Source: JBGRQA01 sp041725895 (lineage in GTDB: Bacteria > Bacteroidota > Bacteroidia > Bacteroidales > Marinifilaceae). Taken from it: DNA of 64,000 nucleotides. The stretch lies in assembly GCA_041725895.1 (NCBI GenBank), contig JBGRQA010000022.1, positions 37,293 through 101,292 on the forward strand, in the 5' to 3' direction. The notes beneath the pieces are model-generated. The model did no database searches. It saw only the letters and a list, made by a program, of their open reading frames with translations, and was not told the origin of the DNA. Positions 50,396 through 59,967 of this stretch are shown here, one piece after another. The position numbers and the translations under genes are program-made. Numbering within the stretch: position 1 is the first letter of the stretch; every line of letters starts with the position of its first letter.

Positions 50396-50704
50396 TTAAA
50401 CGGTTTTCTCTACATTAAGCATAAATGCGTGCATAGGGCTGCAACAATCAAGGGAACGATTGAAATCAGCCACACGATTCAATACAGATTCAGCCTGTTC
50501 TTTAGTTACAAACGAAAAACTGACTACTGAATTATAATAATTCATTTCGGATCCAAACCAATTCGGAACATCCTCCAACTGATTTGATTCCTGTTTAAAA
50601 CCACGTACATCCGTTTCACTATAAGCTAAAACATTTAATTCACTAAAGATTTTTTCTAACTCATCGTGAAACTCTTTCACACAGAGCACAATTACTACTT
50701 TCAT
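50396..50704 (-). CDS. PII-like small regulatory protein
   Basis: A 102-residue soluble protein with the PII-like ferredoxin fold: 'KVVIVLCVKEFHDELEKIFSELNVLAYSETDVRGF' (2-36 by position), then a loop and 'YYNSVVSFSFVTKEQAESVLNRVADFN'. The T-loop signature of true GlnB is missing. Proteins of this kind often accompany RND pumps of Bacteroidota, where they may gate or sense transport. Here it lies 118 nt after the RND permease and 10 nt before the DUF2892 gene. The ligand is unknown; two cysteines near 'DCCSPMHAFM' could bind metal. Confidence 0.75.
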   Translation of the reverse strand: MKVVIVLCVKEFHDELEKIFSELNVLAYSETDVRGFKQESNQLEDVPNWFGSEMNYYNSVVSFSFVTKEQAESVLNRVADFNRSLDCCSPMHAFMLNVEKTV

Positions 50705-50822
50705 AGCTTTCTGATTTTACCAGTTTGTTCCCGGAAAAATCCTTACTACTTTGAAGGCATTTCTCCTGAGAACAAATTTGTTTGCGGTTAATATTGTCTA
50801 TACAACCTTGTTCGATTCTATT

Positions 50823-53800
50823 CTATAAAGTTTTCTCTTTGTCCGGATACTTCTTCTTCTCCGTCATATAGTAGATTAAGGGAACAATCACCAGAGTCAG
50901 GAAGGTAGAGGCAATGGTTCCGCCCATTAATGAAATGGCCAATCCCTGGAATATTGGATCAAACAGAATTACCACCGCTCCAATCACAACCGTTCCAGCA
51001 GTAAGCAAAATAGGTGTAGTTCTAACTGCCCCAGCTTCCACTACTGCTTCCCTTAAGGCAACACCCTCCTTCAGTCTAAGGTTGATGAAATCAATTAGCA
51101 GAATCGAATTTCGAACCATTATTCCTGCCAGGGCAATCAACCCAATCATAGAAGTTGCAGTAAAGAACGCTCCCATCATCCAATGACCAATCAGGATCCC
51201 TACCAGAGAGAGCGGAATGGCAACCATCATCACAAGGGGAACCTTAAAGTTTTGAAACCATCCAATAATCAGCATATAGATCACAATCAACACAACGGTG
51301 AAAGCAGTTCCCAAATCACGAAATACCTCATAGGTAATCTGCCATTCCCCATCCCATTTCAAACTATAATCATTTTCCAAAAATGGTTGTTGAGTATACT
51401 CTTCATGCAACATATAGCCATCAGGCAAATCCACTTCTTTCAAATTATTTGATATTTCCATAATACCGTAAACAGGACTTTCCAACTTACCGGCCACATC
51501 AGCCGTAACATAAACCACCCGCTTCTGATTCTTTCGATAGATACTTTTTTCCCTGCTTGTTTTGTTAACATTTACCAAATCTCCAAGAGCTACCAACTGA
51601 CCACTTTGAGAAAGAATATTTATTTTCTTCAAATCAGCGAGACTTGAACGTTCGGATTCGTCCAATCGCACTGAGATTCCCACTTGCTCCTGTTCCCTTT
51701 CCTGGTACAATTGGGTGGGTTCGTACCCACCCAAAGCCATATTCAAGGTGTGCACCACCTGTTGGGTAGAAACTCCCTTTAACATCGCTTTCTCCTTCTC
51801 CACATCGAACTTGAATTCCGTTTGATCATCCTCTACCAGCCAATCTACATCCACAACATCAGCCGTACGACTAAAAATTTCCTTTACCTGATGGGCAATA
51901 TCGTATTGCTTCTGCAAATCCGGTCCATAAATCTCTGCAACAAGAGTAGACATCACAGGCGGTCCGGGCGGAACCTCAACCACCTTTACATTAGCATTGA
52001 ATTTTCTGGCAATAGACTGAATTCCCGGCCGCAAAGCTTTGGCGATGTCGTGACTCTGCTTGCTTCGATCGTGTTTATGGGTCAGGTTTACCTGAATATC
52101 GGCCACATTGGACCCTCTTCGCAAATCGTAATGACGAACCAAACCATTAAAATTCATAGGAGCGGCGGTTCCAACGTAGGTCTGATAATTCACCACATGT
52201 TCCTGTTGGCTGATGTAGGCAGCCAATTCTTTAGTAACCACTGCAGTTCGCTCAAGGGTAGTCCCTTCCGGCATATCAATGATTACCTGGAATTCGTTCT
52301 TATTGTCAAAGGGAAGCATTTTCACCGCCACGAACTTAAAATAGAACAAACCCATGGAAGCCAAAAGCAAAACACTTACTGCCCCAATGAAGATCCAACG
52401 CTTCATTGCCGATTCCAACATGGGACGTATGGTTAAAGCATACACCTTGTAGATACGCGTATCCTCCATCTTAAAAATCTTCTCATCCTCTTCCTTTTCT
52501 CTAAATCGAAGCAATCGATAGGCCAGGTAGGGAGTAATGGTGAGTGCTACCAACAAAGAAAAAATCATGGCAATAGACGCACCAATTGGCATTGGACTCA
52601 TATAGGGGCCCATCAGGCCGGAAACAAATACCATGGGCAGCACCGCTGCAATTACGGTAAAAGTGGCCAAAATAGTCGGGTTCCCCACTTCGTCGATGGA
52701 ACGCAAAGCCGCTTGCATAAAAGGCAATCGCTTCATCTTGAAATGACGGTGCATATTTTCGGCAATAATGATGGAATCATCCACAACAATCCCTGTAACA
52801 AACACCAAAGCAAACAGAGTAATCCTATTCAGTGTGTAATCCAGAAAATAGTAGCTAAACATTGTTAGGGCAAAAGTAATGGGTACCGAAAGAAAGACCA
52901 CCAGACCACCCCTCCAGCCCATAGCCAGCATCACCACAAAAGTAACAGCTACAATTGCTCCCAAAAGGTGCATCAGTAATTCAGCAACCTTATCCGATGC
53001 GGTTTCTCCATAGTTCCTTGTTACTTCTACCTGAACATCCGAAGGAATTAAATCTTTACGTAACACATCAATCTTACTCAGAATCTCTTCGGAAACCCGC
53101 ATGGCATCTGCACCCCTGCGTTTGGCAACCGAGATAGTAACACCGGGATATTCCGAAGCGAATTTCTCCTTCTGTTGAGATTCCTTTCCAAAACCGAAAG
53201 CTACATATTGAACCGGAAGCTCCGGGCCATCGATCACATCAGCTACCTGCTTTAAATAGATAGGACTTCCATTGTTAACACCCACCACAAGATTGGAGAC
53301 ATCTTCAGCCGTTTCCAAAAATCTTCCCGTCTCCACCAGGTATTCGGTATCGTGATTATTAAAACTGCCAGAACCAATCTGTTGATTGGAAATCTCAATC
53401 TTTTGAGCAATACTCAGAGCATCGAGTCGGTATCCTGCCATTTGCTCACGATTGAGTACAACTCTCACCTGACGAGATCGGCCTCCAATAATTTTAGTTT
53501 CAGAAACTTCATTCACCTTCTCGATCTCATTATTAAGTTCCTGGGCCATCCGTTTCAACTGAAAATCATCATAATTTTCACTCCATAGGGTAAGACCCAA
53601 AACAGGCACATCATCAATGGCTCGTGTCTTTACCAAAGGCAAACTGGTGCCCTTAGGCATTTCGTCCATGTGCTTCATGATTTCATTGTACATCTTGACC
53701 AAAGACCGTTCCACATCTTCGCCCACATAGAATTGGACAATTAGCATAGCTTGCCCTGACATTGAAGTTGAATAAACATATTCCACACCGGGAATATTGC

Positions 53801-54029
53801 TGACCACCTTTTCCAGGGGACGTACCACACGCGACTCCACTTCAGTAGGACTGGCTCCGGGGTAACGGAAAAAGATATCTGCTATGGGTACATCAATTTG
53901 GGGTTCCTCTTCCCGAGGAGTCAAATAGGCACTGTACATCCCTATGATCAGAAAAGCAATCATCAGAAGGGGTGTCAATTTTGAGTTTATGAATTGTTTA
54001 GCGATTCCGCCTGCAAATCCTGTTTTCAT
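50823..54029 (-). CDS. RND-family efflux permease (second operon)
   Basis: A 1068-residue RND transporter with the first helix at about 14-33, the TM4 proton-relay motif 'GIVVDDSIIIAENMHRHFKM' (about 405-424), and second-half 'GIMVRNSILLIDFINLRLKEG'. The porter domain starts 'PQIDVPIADIFFRYPGASPTEVESR'. The second-half motif (RNSIL) and overall wording suggest the AcrB/CusA-like superfamily branch common in Bacteroidota metal or drug pumps; substrate cannot be told. It is flanked by the adaptor (15 nt upstream) and by PII-like and DUF2892 genes downstream, unlike the first pump. Confidence 0.95.
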   Translation of the reverse strand: MKTGFAGGIAKQFINSKLTPLLMIAFLIIGMYSAYLTPREEEPQIDVPIADIFFRYPGASPTEVESRVVRPLEKVVSNIPGVEYVYSTSMSGQAMLIVQFYVGEDVERSLVKMYNEIMKHMDEMPKGTSLPLVKTRAIDDVPVLGLTLWSENYDDFQLKRMAQELNNEIEKVNEVSETKIIGGRSRQVRVVLNREQMAGYRLDALSIAQKIEISNQQIGSGSFNNHDTEYLVETGRFLETAEDVSNLVVGVNNGSPIYLKQVADVIDGPELPVQYVAFGFGKESQQKEKFASEYPGVTISVAKRRGADAMRVSEEILSKIDVLRKDLIPSDVQVEVTRNYGETASDKVAELLMHLLGAIVAVTFVVMLAMGWRGGLVVFLSVPITFALTMFSYYFLDYTLNRITLFALVFVTGIVVDDSIIIAENMHRHFKMKRLPFMQAALRSIDEVGNPTILATFTVIAAVLPMVFVSGLMGPYMSPMPIGASIAMIFSLLVALTITPYLAYRLLRFREKEEDEKIFKMEDTRIYKVYALTIRPMLESAMKRWIFIGAVSVLLLASMGLFYFKFVAVKMLPFDNKNEFQVIIDMPEGTTLERTAVVTKELAAYISQQEHVVNYQTYVGTAAPMNFNGLVRHYDLRRGSNVADIQVNLTHKHDRSKQSHDIAKALRPGIQSIARKFNANVKVVEVPPGPPVMSTLVAEIYGPDLQKQYDIAHQVKEIFSRTADVVDVDWLVEDDQTEFKFDVEKEKAMLKGVSTQQVVHTLNMALGGYEPTQLYQEREQEQVGISVRLDESERSSLADLKKINILSQSGQLVALGDLVNVNKTSREKSIYRKNQKRVVYVTADVAGKLESPVYGIMEISNNLKEVDLPDGYMLHEEYTQQPFLENDYSLKWDGEWQITYEVFRDLGTAFTVVLIVIYMLIIGWFQNFKVPLVMMVAIPLSLVGILIGHWMMGAFFTATSMIGLIALAGIMVRNSILLIDFINLRLKEGVALREAVVEAGAVRTTPILLTAGTVVIGAVVILFDPIFQGLAISLMGGTIASTFLTLVIVPLIYYMTEKKKYPDKEKTL

Positions 54030-54044
54030 AGTAATAATGTCTTC

Positions 54045-55130
54045 TTATTGAACATTCAATTTGACGCCATCCCAAATCTTTCCCTTAAAAGAAAGGATGT
54101 ATTTTTCACCATCGGCCAATCCCGACAAAATTTCCACGGAATCTCCCACTGTTTTACCTACACGCACCCAGCGTAAAAGAGCAGTCTCTCCCTGACTCAC
54201 GGTATAGAGCCCTGTCAATTGTCCCCGGTGAACCAGTACATCTTTAGGTACCATAATGCGGGGCAAACCTCCTTTTCTCATTAATACATTCACATACATA
54301 CCCGAATGCAAATGCGATACCTGTTCCATAGTAGGCTCCAACATCACCTTTGCCTCATATTGGTTGCCTGTATAGAGTGCAGAAGGATTCACTTCCGAAA
54401 TTCTAGCCATTATTAGCATTCCATCAAGGGCATTCACCCGTACCTTCACCCGATCACCCCTTTTCACCAATCCAATTTCAGTTTCCGGAATGCGAGCCAT
54501 CACCTCAAATTTCCCGGGCTTCTCCATCGCTATAAGAGGCATTCCAGGATTCGCCATATCCCCATCATTCACATATTTCCTTGTAATAATACCATTGTAA
54601 GGAGCTCGGATTGTGGTATAGAGCAGCATTTCCTCAACTTCTAACTTCATCTGCTTTACAGCTTCTAACTTCGCTTTTGCCATATTATAACGGGTGGTAA
54701 TGTCATCCATTTCTTTCTGGGAAGCACTCTTCTGTTGATAGAGAACCTGATATCTCTTATAATCCTTATGCGCATTCTCAAAAGCAGTTTTGGCCTCCAC
54801 CATATTTGCTTTTACCTGTGCTCTTTTTGCTAAAATATCTTTGTTTCGAATTTGCACCAGTATCTGCCCCGCTTTTACCTTTTGACCGGGCTCTACCTTT
54901 ACTTCACTGATTTGTCCCATAAGACGAGTACTCAAGTTAGAGTGTTGCTCCGCCTCCAATTGGCCTGAAAAACTATACAATTGAGGCGAATCTTCAAGAC
55001 GAGCTTCTGCAATCGTAACACTAACCGAACCAATTTTCTTTTCAGATTTCTTTTGATTTCCTCCACAAGATTGAAAAATCAAACCAATGGAAAGAATCAT
55101 GGCGACAATTACTATTCTTTTTGAGTCCAT
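54045..55130 (-). CDS. RND efflux periplasmic adaptor lipoprotein
   Basis: A 361-residue membrane-fusion protein. A signal peptide ends in a lipobox (L-I-F-Q-S-C22), so it is lipid-anchored, unlike the adaptor of the first pump. 'YSFSGQLEAEQHSNLSTRLMGQISEVKVEPGQKVKAGQIL' (by position 52-91) is the first lipoyl half; a helical hairpin (about 95-165) and 'TIRAPYNGIITRKYVNDGDMANPGMPL' follow, then the beta-barrel. It sits between the TolC gene (57 nt upstream) and the permease (15 nt downstream). Confidence 0.93.
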   Translation of the reverse strand: MDSKRIVIVAMILSIGLIFQSCGGNQKKSEKKIGSVSVTIAEARLEDSPQLYSFSGQLEAEQHSNLSTRLMGQISEVKVEPGQKVKAGQILVQIRNKDILAKRAQVKANMVEAKTAFENAHKDYKRYQVLYQQKSASQKEMDDITTRYNMAKAKLEAVKQMKLEVEEMLLYTTIRAPYNGIITRKYVNDGDMANPGMPLIAMEKPGKFEVMARIPETEIGLVKRGDRVKVRVNALDGMLIMARISEVNPSALYTGNQYEAKVMLEPTMEQVSHLHSGMYVNVLMRKGGLPRIMVPKDVLVHRGQLTGLYTVSQGETALLRWVRVGKTVGDSVEILSGLADGEKYILSFKGKIWDGVKLNVQ

Positions 55131-55187
55131 ATATATTTTTTCTTTTAATTGTTCTTGCTTTGACTAATGCTTATATTTAATCATAAA

Positions 55188-56531
55188 TTACTTCAACTCA
55201 GCTTCCAGTAGAAGTTCCATTTGAAACAAGGCAATATGATACTGATAGAGGGTACGCAGGTAATCAAGTTCTCGGGCACTTTGAATCGCCTCTGCAAATA
55301 GCAGGTCGGTCGTCTTTTCCAGACCTTGCTTGTAACGATTGGTTCGAATTCGTAAAGATTCACCAGCTTGTTCACGAGCCAATTTAGTCACTTGAATCTT
55401 ATTAAATGCAATTCTCAAATTTCGACGGGCTTCCTGCATTTCACGGGTGTTGCGAGCCTGGTATTCCCCAAATTCTACTTCCGCTTTCTGCAATTGCGCT
55501 TTGGCTTTCTTAACAGCGCCAATATTCTTGTAGCCACTAAACAGGTTCCATGTTAATTTTGCTCCTACCACATAATTAGAAGCCTGGTTTCCGAACATCT
55601 GGTCATCGTTCCATTCATAACTACCAAAACCATTTAAATTCGGAAGAAACTTCATCCTGTTTGATTTCAATAAGCTTTCACGAGCTTCCACACCTTTCCG
55701 ATAAGCCAGAATATCTGAGCGGCTCTCCAAATTTATCTCTACTGGTAAAACCGGAAATTTCCCCTCCTCCAACTTATCTGTAGTAGAAATTCCTGTTGTA
55801 GGTTTCATCCCTAACAAGTAGGCCAAAAACTCACTTGCTCTTTTCACCAGATTCTCTGCATCAGCCATTTGATTCTCCAACTCCAACACACGAACTTTAG
55901 CAGACAACAAATCGGCCTCCTTAACAAACCCTTGTTTCAAATTATTTTCAGTCAACTTTAGATTGTCTCTTGCGGCCTCAAGTGATTTTTGAACCACATG
56001 CAAGGACTCCTGAGCCAGTTGATGTTGATAGTAGACTTTCTTCACCTGAAACCGAACATTATGCACAGTTCTTTTCTGTTTGTACTGCATCGCATCCAAT
56101 TGTTTACCAGCTGCTTTTCGTCCATAAAACCCATCAAAATTCAACAAAGGTTGTTGTACCTCAACTCGAGTGCTAAAATTGTCTATCCGATTTGGATCAT
56201 TCAATAAAACCGGATTAAAGTCAGCTGTGGTAGCAATCTCCTGTTTCAGCTTCAGGCCAAAAGCCGTAAGAGGATCATTGGTTGTTATACCTGTATGAGA
56301 AAGACTCAGGTTGGGCAAAAAAACCGAATGGGATTGCTGATACTCTGCTTTCGCAGCCATAACCTCTGCCCCGGCCATCTTGATCTGCCAGTTGTTTTCT
56401 TCCGCTCTTTTAAGTGCATCATTCAAACTTAGCCTGAAAGTTTTCTCCTGATTCTGGCCCCAGGCTGCTCCTCCACAAAGGAATGCCAGCAAAAATGCGA
56501 AATACTTCAATTTTGATTTGGTTTTGCTCAT
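55188..56531 (-). CDS. TolC-family outer-membrane efflux protein (second operon)
   Basis: A 447-residue exported TolC homolog: signal peptide (about 10-24, cleavage after 'GAAWG'), then 'FRLSLNDALKRAEENNWQIKMAGAEVMAAKAEYQQ' and a second repeat around 'YVVGAKLTWNLFSGYKN'. 'NRYKQGLEKTTDLLFAEAIQSARELDYLRTLYQY' is the terminal coiled coil. ATG 56531 (MSKTK) is chosen because the promoter at 56552-56582 would lie inside a longer reading from 56582. It is the first gene of the operon, an order opposite to the first pump where the adaptor leads. Confidence 0.92.
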   Translation of the reverse strand: MSKTKSKLKYFAFLLAFLCGGAAWGQNQEKTFRLSLNDALKRAEENNWQIKMAGAEVMAAKAEYQQSHSVFLPNLSLSHTGITTNDPLTAFGLKLKQEIATTADFNPVLLNDPNRIDNFSTRVEVQQPLLNFDGFYGRKAAGKQLDAMQYKQKRTVHNVRFQVKKVYYQHQLAQESLHVVQKSLEAARDNLKLTENNLKQGFVKEADLLSAKVRVLELENQMADAENLVKRASEFLAYLLGMKPTTGISTTDKLEEGKFPVLPVEINLESRSDILAYRKGVEARESLLKSNRMKFLPNLNGFGSYEWNDDQMFGNQASNYVVGAKLTWNLFSGYKNIGAVKKAKAQLQKAEVEFGEYQARNTREMQEARRNLRIAFNKIQVTKLAREQAGESLRIRTNRYKQGLEKTTDLLFAEAIQSARELDYLRTLYQYHIALFQMELLLEAELK

Positions 56532-56551
56532 AGTTCCGTTAAATTTTGTAT

Positions 56552-56582
56552 CAAATCTAAACAAAAACATATTCACATACAA
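56552..56582 (-). promoter_or_regulatory. promoter of the second RND operon
   Basis: Minus strand TTG (56582-56580), 20 nt, then TAGATTTG (56559-56552). This exactly fits TTG-N20-TAnnTTTG and lies 20 nt before the chosen ATG at 56531. Confidence 0.65.
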
Positions 56583-57105
56583 TCATCTAGATGTTTGCAT
56601 GTTTATTTTTTATCTATATTAACATAGAAAACATTTATAGTAACTGAAATTTAACTAATTATGAAGAAAAGGACAAATCTAATTTGCAATGACATTATAA
56701 TATTTCCATCCCGATAAAATCTAAGCCATGAGAATAACTCTCTTTGCTCATCTCCCATAATAAGCTTTCAATAAGGCTAATATTAATAATTATCACAGTC
56801 TGGTTTTGCTATCCCAAAAGAATTCGCAGAAGAAACATGGGATTAAATGGAAAAATCAATAGCATTGTTCTTTACACCACACAGTATACTTATTTTCTAC
56901 CATGCGTCCAGTCTCAGGCATTACACAAAACTCTGTCATTTTAGACCGTTAGGTCTATATCCGGTCCTAGTACAACTAGGATATAATTTGTAGGATAAAA
57001 AACTATCTATTAAGGAATAGGTACAAGAATCTCAGATTTGACACCAATGAATGGTCATTTTATGTAAGTATCATTGCCTATCGGAACTATGGGTACTATA
57101 AAAGA
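56583..57105. other. gene-free region between the second RND operon and cinA
   Basis: No recognised gene. A 66-codon frame at 56744-56944 has a hydrophobic start but no family pattern. No regulator gene for the pump is found here. Confidence 0.5.
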
Positions 57106-57139
57106 CATGGGTTCCTTCTCCAGAGAAAAGAAACCCATG
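57106..57139 (-). terminator. terminator after cinA
   Basis: CATGGGTT/AACCCATG stem enclosing a CTTCTC/GAGAAAAG segment. On the minus strand it is followed by TCTTTTAT. It lies 122 nt past the cinA stop. Confidence 0.55.
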
Positions 57140-57261
57140 CTAAGTGGTTGTAAGTTGTTATTATGAAACTGTTGTCGAGTTAGGCTAAAGAAACAAGCCA
57201 AAACTCTTATGCTTTTACGTAAAGCATTTTCCAATTGTTCTATTTTCTACAACTTACAGTA

Positions 57262-58506
57262 TTAAAGTTTTCCTAATATCATTTTTCGAAGTAGATTCAA
57301 ACCTGCCAGAGATGCCATTCTAATGTTTCGTTCACGTATCTTTGAAAATAGATATTTTTTGGCATACACCTTACTAGGGCCGGCTACTGCGATCCAAACA
57401 GTTCCTACGGGTTTTTCTTCCGTTCCACCACCTGGTCCAGCAATTCCGGAGGTGGCAATCGCATAATCAGTATTCAATTGCTTACGTGCTCCCTCCGCCA
57501 TTTGCTCCACAACAGCCTGACTTACGGCTCCTTTTTCTTCCAAATCAATACCTGAAACACCTAATACATTTTCCTTAACAGGATTGGAATAGGCCACAAC
57601 TCCTCCGTTAAAGAAATCGGAACTCCCGGCATGACTGGTAATTAGATGGGCGATATTGCCACCCGTACAACTTTCGGCTGTAGAAAGTGTTTGATTGCGT
57701 TCCCGTAACAGCTGCCCAACAATTTCCTCCAGCTTTTCATCGTTAAAACCAATGATGTATTCACCAACAATCTCTTGAAGTTTCTGGATCTGATCTTCGG
57801 CAATCGCTTCCAACTCCTGTTTATCGTCACCTGTTAGACTCAAACGCAAACGAACCAGTCCTGGAGAAGGCAGATAGGCCAACTTCACCATAGGAGGCAA
57901 ATTTTGTTCCCATGTGCAAATCCTGTCCGCCAGAATAGATTCTCCAATCCCTTGCACCAAAACAGTCCGATGCAAAATTTTAGGTGTCTTAAAATGATCG
58001 GAAATAGCTCCCAATACTCCATTGTTCATTATTCCCTTCATCTCCGAGGGAACACCCGGCATAGAAACGACAACCAAATCTTCACGCTCAAACCACATAC
58101 AGGGAGCGGAACCATAACGGTTAGGTATAATACGACAATCAGCCGGCACCAAAGCCTGATCGCGATTGGATTGAATCATAGGAATTCCCCGGGCTTCGTA
58201 ACGCTTACTAATTTCAGCCAAAAGCGGCTCATTCATCTCCAGTGATGTATTAAAGTAAGCTGCCAGTGTTTCTTTGGTTATATCATCATTGGTAGGCCCC
58301 AAACCACCGGTCATCAAAATCAGATTGACCCTTTTCCGGGCCTGATCCAAACTTTCCATAATGGCTTCGCGAGTATCAGAAATACTGGTAATTCGGTCCA
58401 CCGCTACACCAATTCGATTCAATTCTGTTGCCATCCATGCTGAATTGGTATCTGTTATTTGACCAATAAGGATTTCATCCCCTATGGTTATTATTTCAGC
58501 TTTCAT
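57262..58506 (-). CDS. cinA: CinA-family nicotinamide-nucleotide amidase
   Basis: A 414-residue two-domain protein. The N-terminal MoCF-like domain (about 1-170) carries 'IITIGDEILIGQITDTNSAWMA' and 'LILMTGGLGPTNDDITKE', the pyrophosphatase (COG1058) part. The C-terminal PncC domain (about 255-414) has 'TLSTAESCTGGNIAHLITSHAGSSDFF' with the amidase serine and 'ATSGIAGPGGGTEEKPVGTVWIA', and deamidates NMN for NAD recycling. The name CinA (competence-induced) is historical. The ATG at 58506 gives the standard 'MKAEIITIGDE' start. It is followed by a gap and a terminator hairpin and preceded by an M48 protease gene on the same strand. Confidence 0.96.
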   Translation of the reverse strand: MKAEIITIGDEILIGQITDTNSAWMATELNRIGVAVDRITSISDTREAIMESLDQARKRVNLILMTGGLGPTNDDITKETLAAYFNTSLEMNEPLLAEISKRYEARGIPMIQSNRDQALVPADCRIIPNRYGSAPCMWFEREDLVVVSMPGVPSEMKGIMNNGVLGAISDHFKTPKILHRTVLVQGIGESILADRICTWEQNLPPMVKLAYLPSPGLVRLRLSLTGDDKQELEAIAEDQIQKLQEIVGEYIIGFNDEKLEEIVGQLLRERNQTLSTAESCTGGNIAHLITSHAGSSDFFNGGVVAYSNPVKENVLGVSGIDLEEKGAVSQAVVEQMAEGARKQLNTDYAIATSGIAGPGGGTEEKPVGTVWIAVAGPSKVYAKKYLFSKIRERNIRMASLAGLNLLRKMILGKL

Positions 58507-58572
58507 GAAAAAAACTATTAATTATTAATGTGTAGTGCGTATTAAATGTTAAGTAGAAATCTTCAACTCAAC

Positions 58573-59808
58573 CTATACTCTTGTTATTGCTTTTAGACGC
58601 TGTAAAAGCGTTGGGTGTGAATAGTAAAAAAACACATAGGCGGGATGAGGTGTAAGATTGCTCAACGACTTTACAGATAATTTCTTTAAAGCATCACCCA
58701 AGACCTCACCATTGTAATTTCTGGCAGCAAAATCATCGGCCTGATATTCATTGTAACGGGACCACATATTCATTCCCAACCCTATAATCATGGAGAAAGG
58801 CGAGTACAAAATACCAAAGGCAATCAATCCCATGTGAAAACTTGCTTCAGCTCCACCCAATGCGATTGATAATTCAGGATTACCAATCAAAAGGGATAAC
58901 AGAAAGAACATTAAACCGGTTTGCAATAAACCGATAATGAGACCACTTAAGGTATGCTTCATTTTATAATGACCAATTTCGTGTGCCAAAACAGCAACAA
59001 TCTCTTCGGTCTCTAAATCATTAATCAACGTATCAAACAATACAATCCGTTTTTTTCGGCCTAGTCCGCTAAAGTAGGCATTTCCCTTTGATGATCGCTT
59101 GGATCCATCCATAACAAAAACGTTATCCAGCTGAAAGCCCACTTTATTGGAAAATACACCAATAGCATTCCGTAGTTCTCCCTCTTCAAGAGGTGTTTGC
59201 TTATTAAACATAGGAACGATCAACGTGGAATAAAACATATTCACGAGTAGCATAAATACACCAACCACAGCCCAGGCCATCCACCAAAAATTAACGGTGG
59301 TTAAAAGGTAAATCCAAATAATCAGGGAAAGAATTCCACCCCCGATTACAATTCCAATCAGGGCAGCCTTAATAGAGTCCAATACAAAGGTTTTAATCGT
59401 GGTGCGATTAAATCCATATTTCTCCTCAATCACAAAAGTGGAATAGAGAGAAAAAGGCAAACCAATCAAATTGGATGCAAATAGGATTAATCCGAAAAAG
59501 CCCAAAGCTACGGGAATGGGATGACTTACAAATTGGCGCACAAAACTATCGACCCAGGCAAATCCGCCCATGAGAATCATCCCCAAAACAATAACAAAGC
59601 TCAAAAGAGAAGAAATCAATCCTATTCGTTCCTTTTCACGCTTGTATTGCTGCGATTTCCTGTACTCCTCTTCATCGTAAATTCCTTTCAAAGATTGCGG
59701 CAAATCAGCCGACCAGTGCCTGCTGTTAAAAAAATCAAGAGTTCGTTCCAACAGAAAATCCGCAATAAGGATAATCAAAATTACATTTAAAATTGTATCT
59801 GCAGTCAT
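58573..59808 (-). CDS. M48-family zinc metalloprotease (Ste24/CAAX-type)
   Basis: A 411-residue integral membrane protease. Several membrane helices (about 1-20, 62-85, 98-122, 145-170, 175-197, 288-305, 328-350) surround the zinc motif 'LAHEIGHYKMKH' with H276-E277-x2-H280; the third ligand glutamate is in 'YNEYQADDFAARNY'. 'NAYFSGLGRKKRIVLFDTLI' is the Ste24 signature. It is the full-length Ste24 type rather than the shorter HtpX. In bacteria such enzymes degrade membrane or misfolded proteins; here the partner is unknown. It precedes cinA on the same strand with a 66-nt gap and may share its transcript. Confidence 0.95.
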   Translation of the reverse strand: MTADTILNVILIILIADFLLERTLDFFNSRHWSADLPQSLKGIYDEEEYRKSQQYKREKERIGLISSLLSFVIVLGMILMGGFAWVDSFVRQFVSHPIPVALGFFGLILFASNLIGLPFSLYSTFVIEEKYGFNRTTIKTFVLDSIKAALIGIVIGGGILSLIIWIYLLTTVNFWWMAWAVVGVFMLLVNMFYSTLIVPMFNKQTPLEEGELRNAIGVFSNKVGFQLDNVFVMDGSKRSSKGNAYFSGLGRKKRIVLFDTLINDLETEEIVAVLAHEIGHYKMKHTLSGLIIGLLQTGLMFFLLSLLIGNPELSIALGGAEASFHMGLIAFGILYSPFSMIIGLGMNMWSRYNEYQADDFAARNYNGEVLGDALKKLSVKSLSNLTPHPAYVFFYYSHPTLLQRLKAITRV

Positions 59809-59913
59809 AATGTAAATAGAGGTTTAACCAATTGTTACCTCCCTGCTCAAAACAGGATAAAAGTATACAATAATATTCAATCGGTCGAATTAAGAATTCA
59901 TACAAAAATAAGG

Positions 59914-59944
59914 AACCCCAAAGCCATTCCGAAACTTTGGGGTT
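59914..59944 (-). terminator. terminator after the DUF6340-like gene
   Basis: AACCCCAAAG/CTTTGGGGTT perfect 10-bp stem with an 11-nt loop. On the minus strand followed by CCTTATTTTTG, 23 nt past the stop at 59968. Confidence 0.85.
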
Positions 59945-59967
59945 AAAATCTAATACTTCATCCGGTA

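Noticed and set aside
56744..56944. 66-codon frame upstream of the second RND operon as a regulator gene
   Set aside because: Contains one hydrophobic stretch but no helix-turn-helix or other motif and no start signal.
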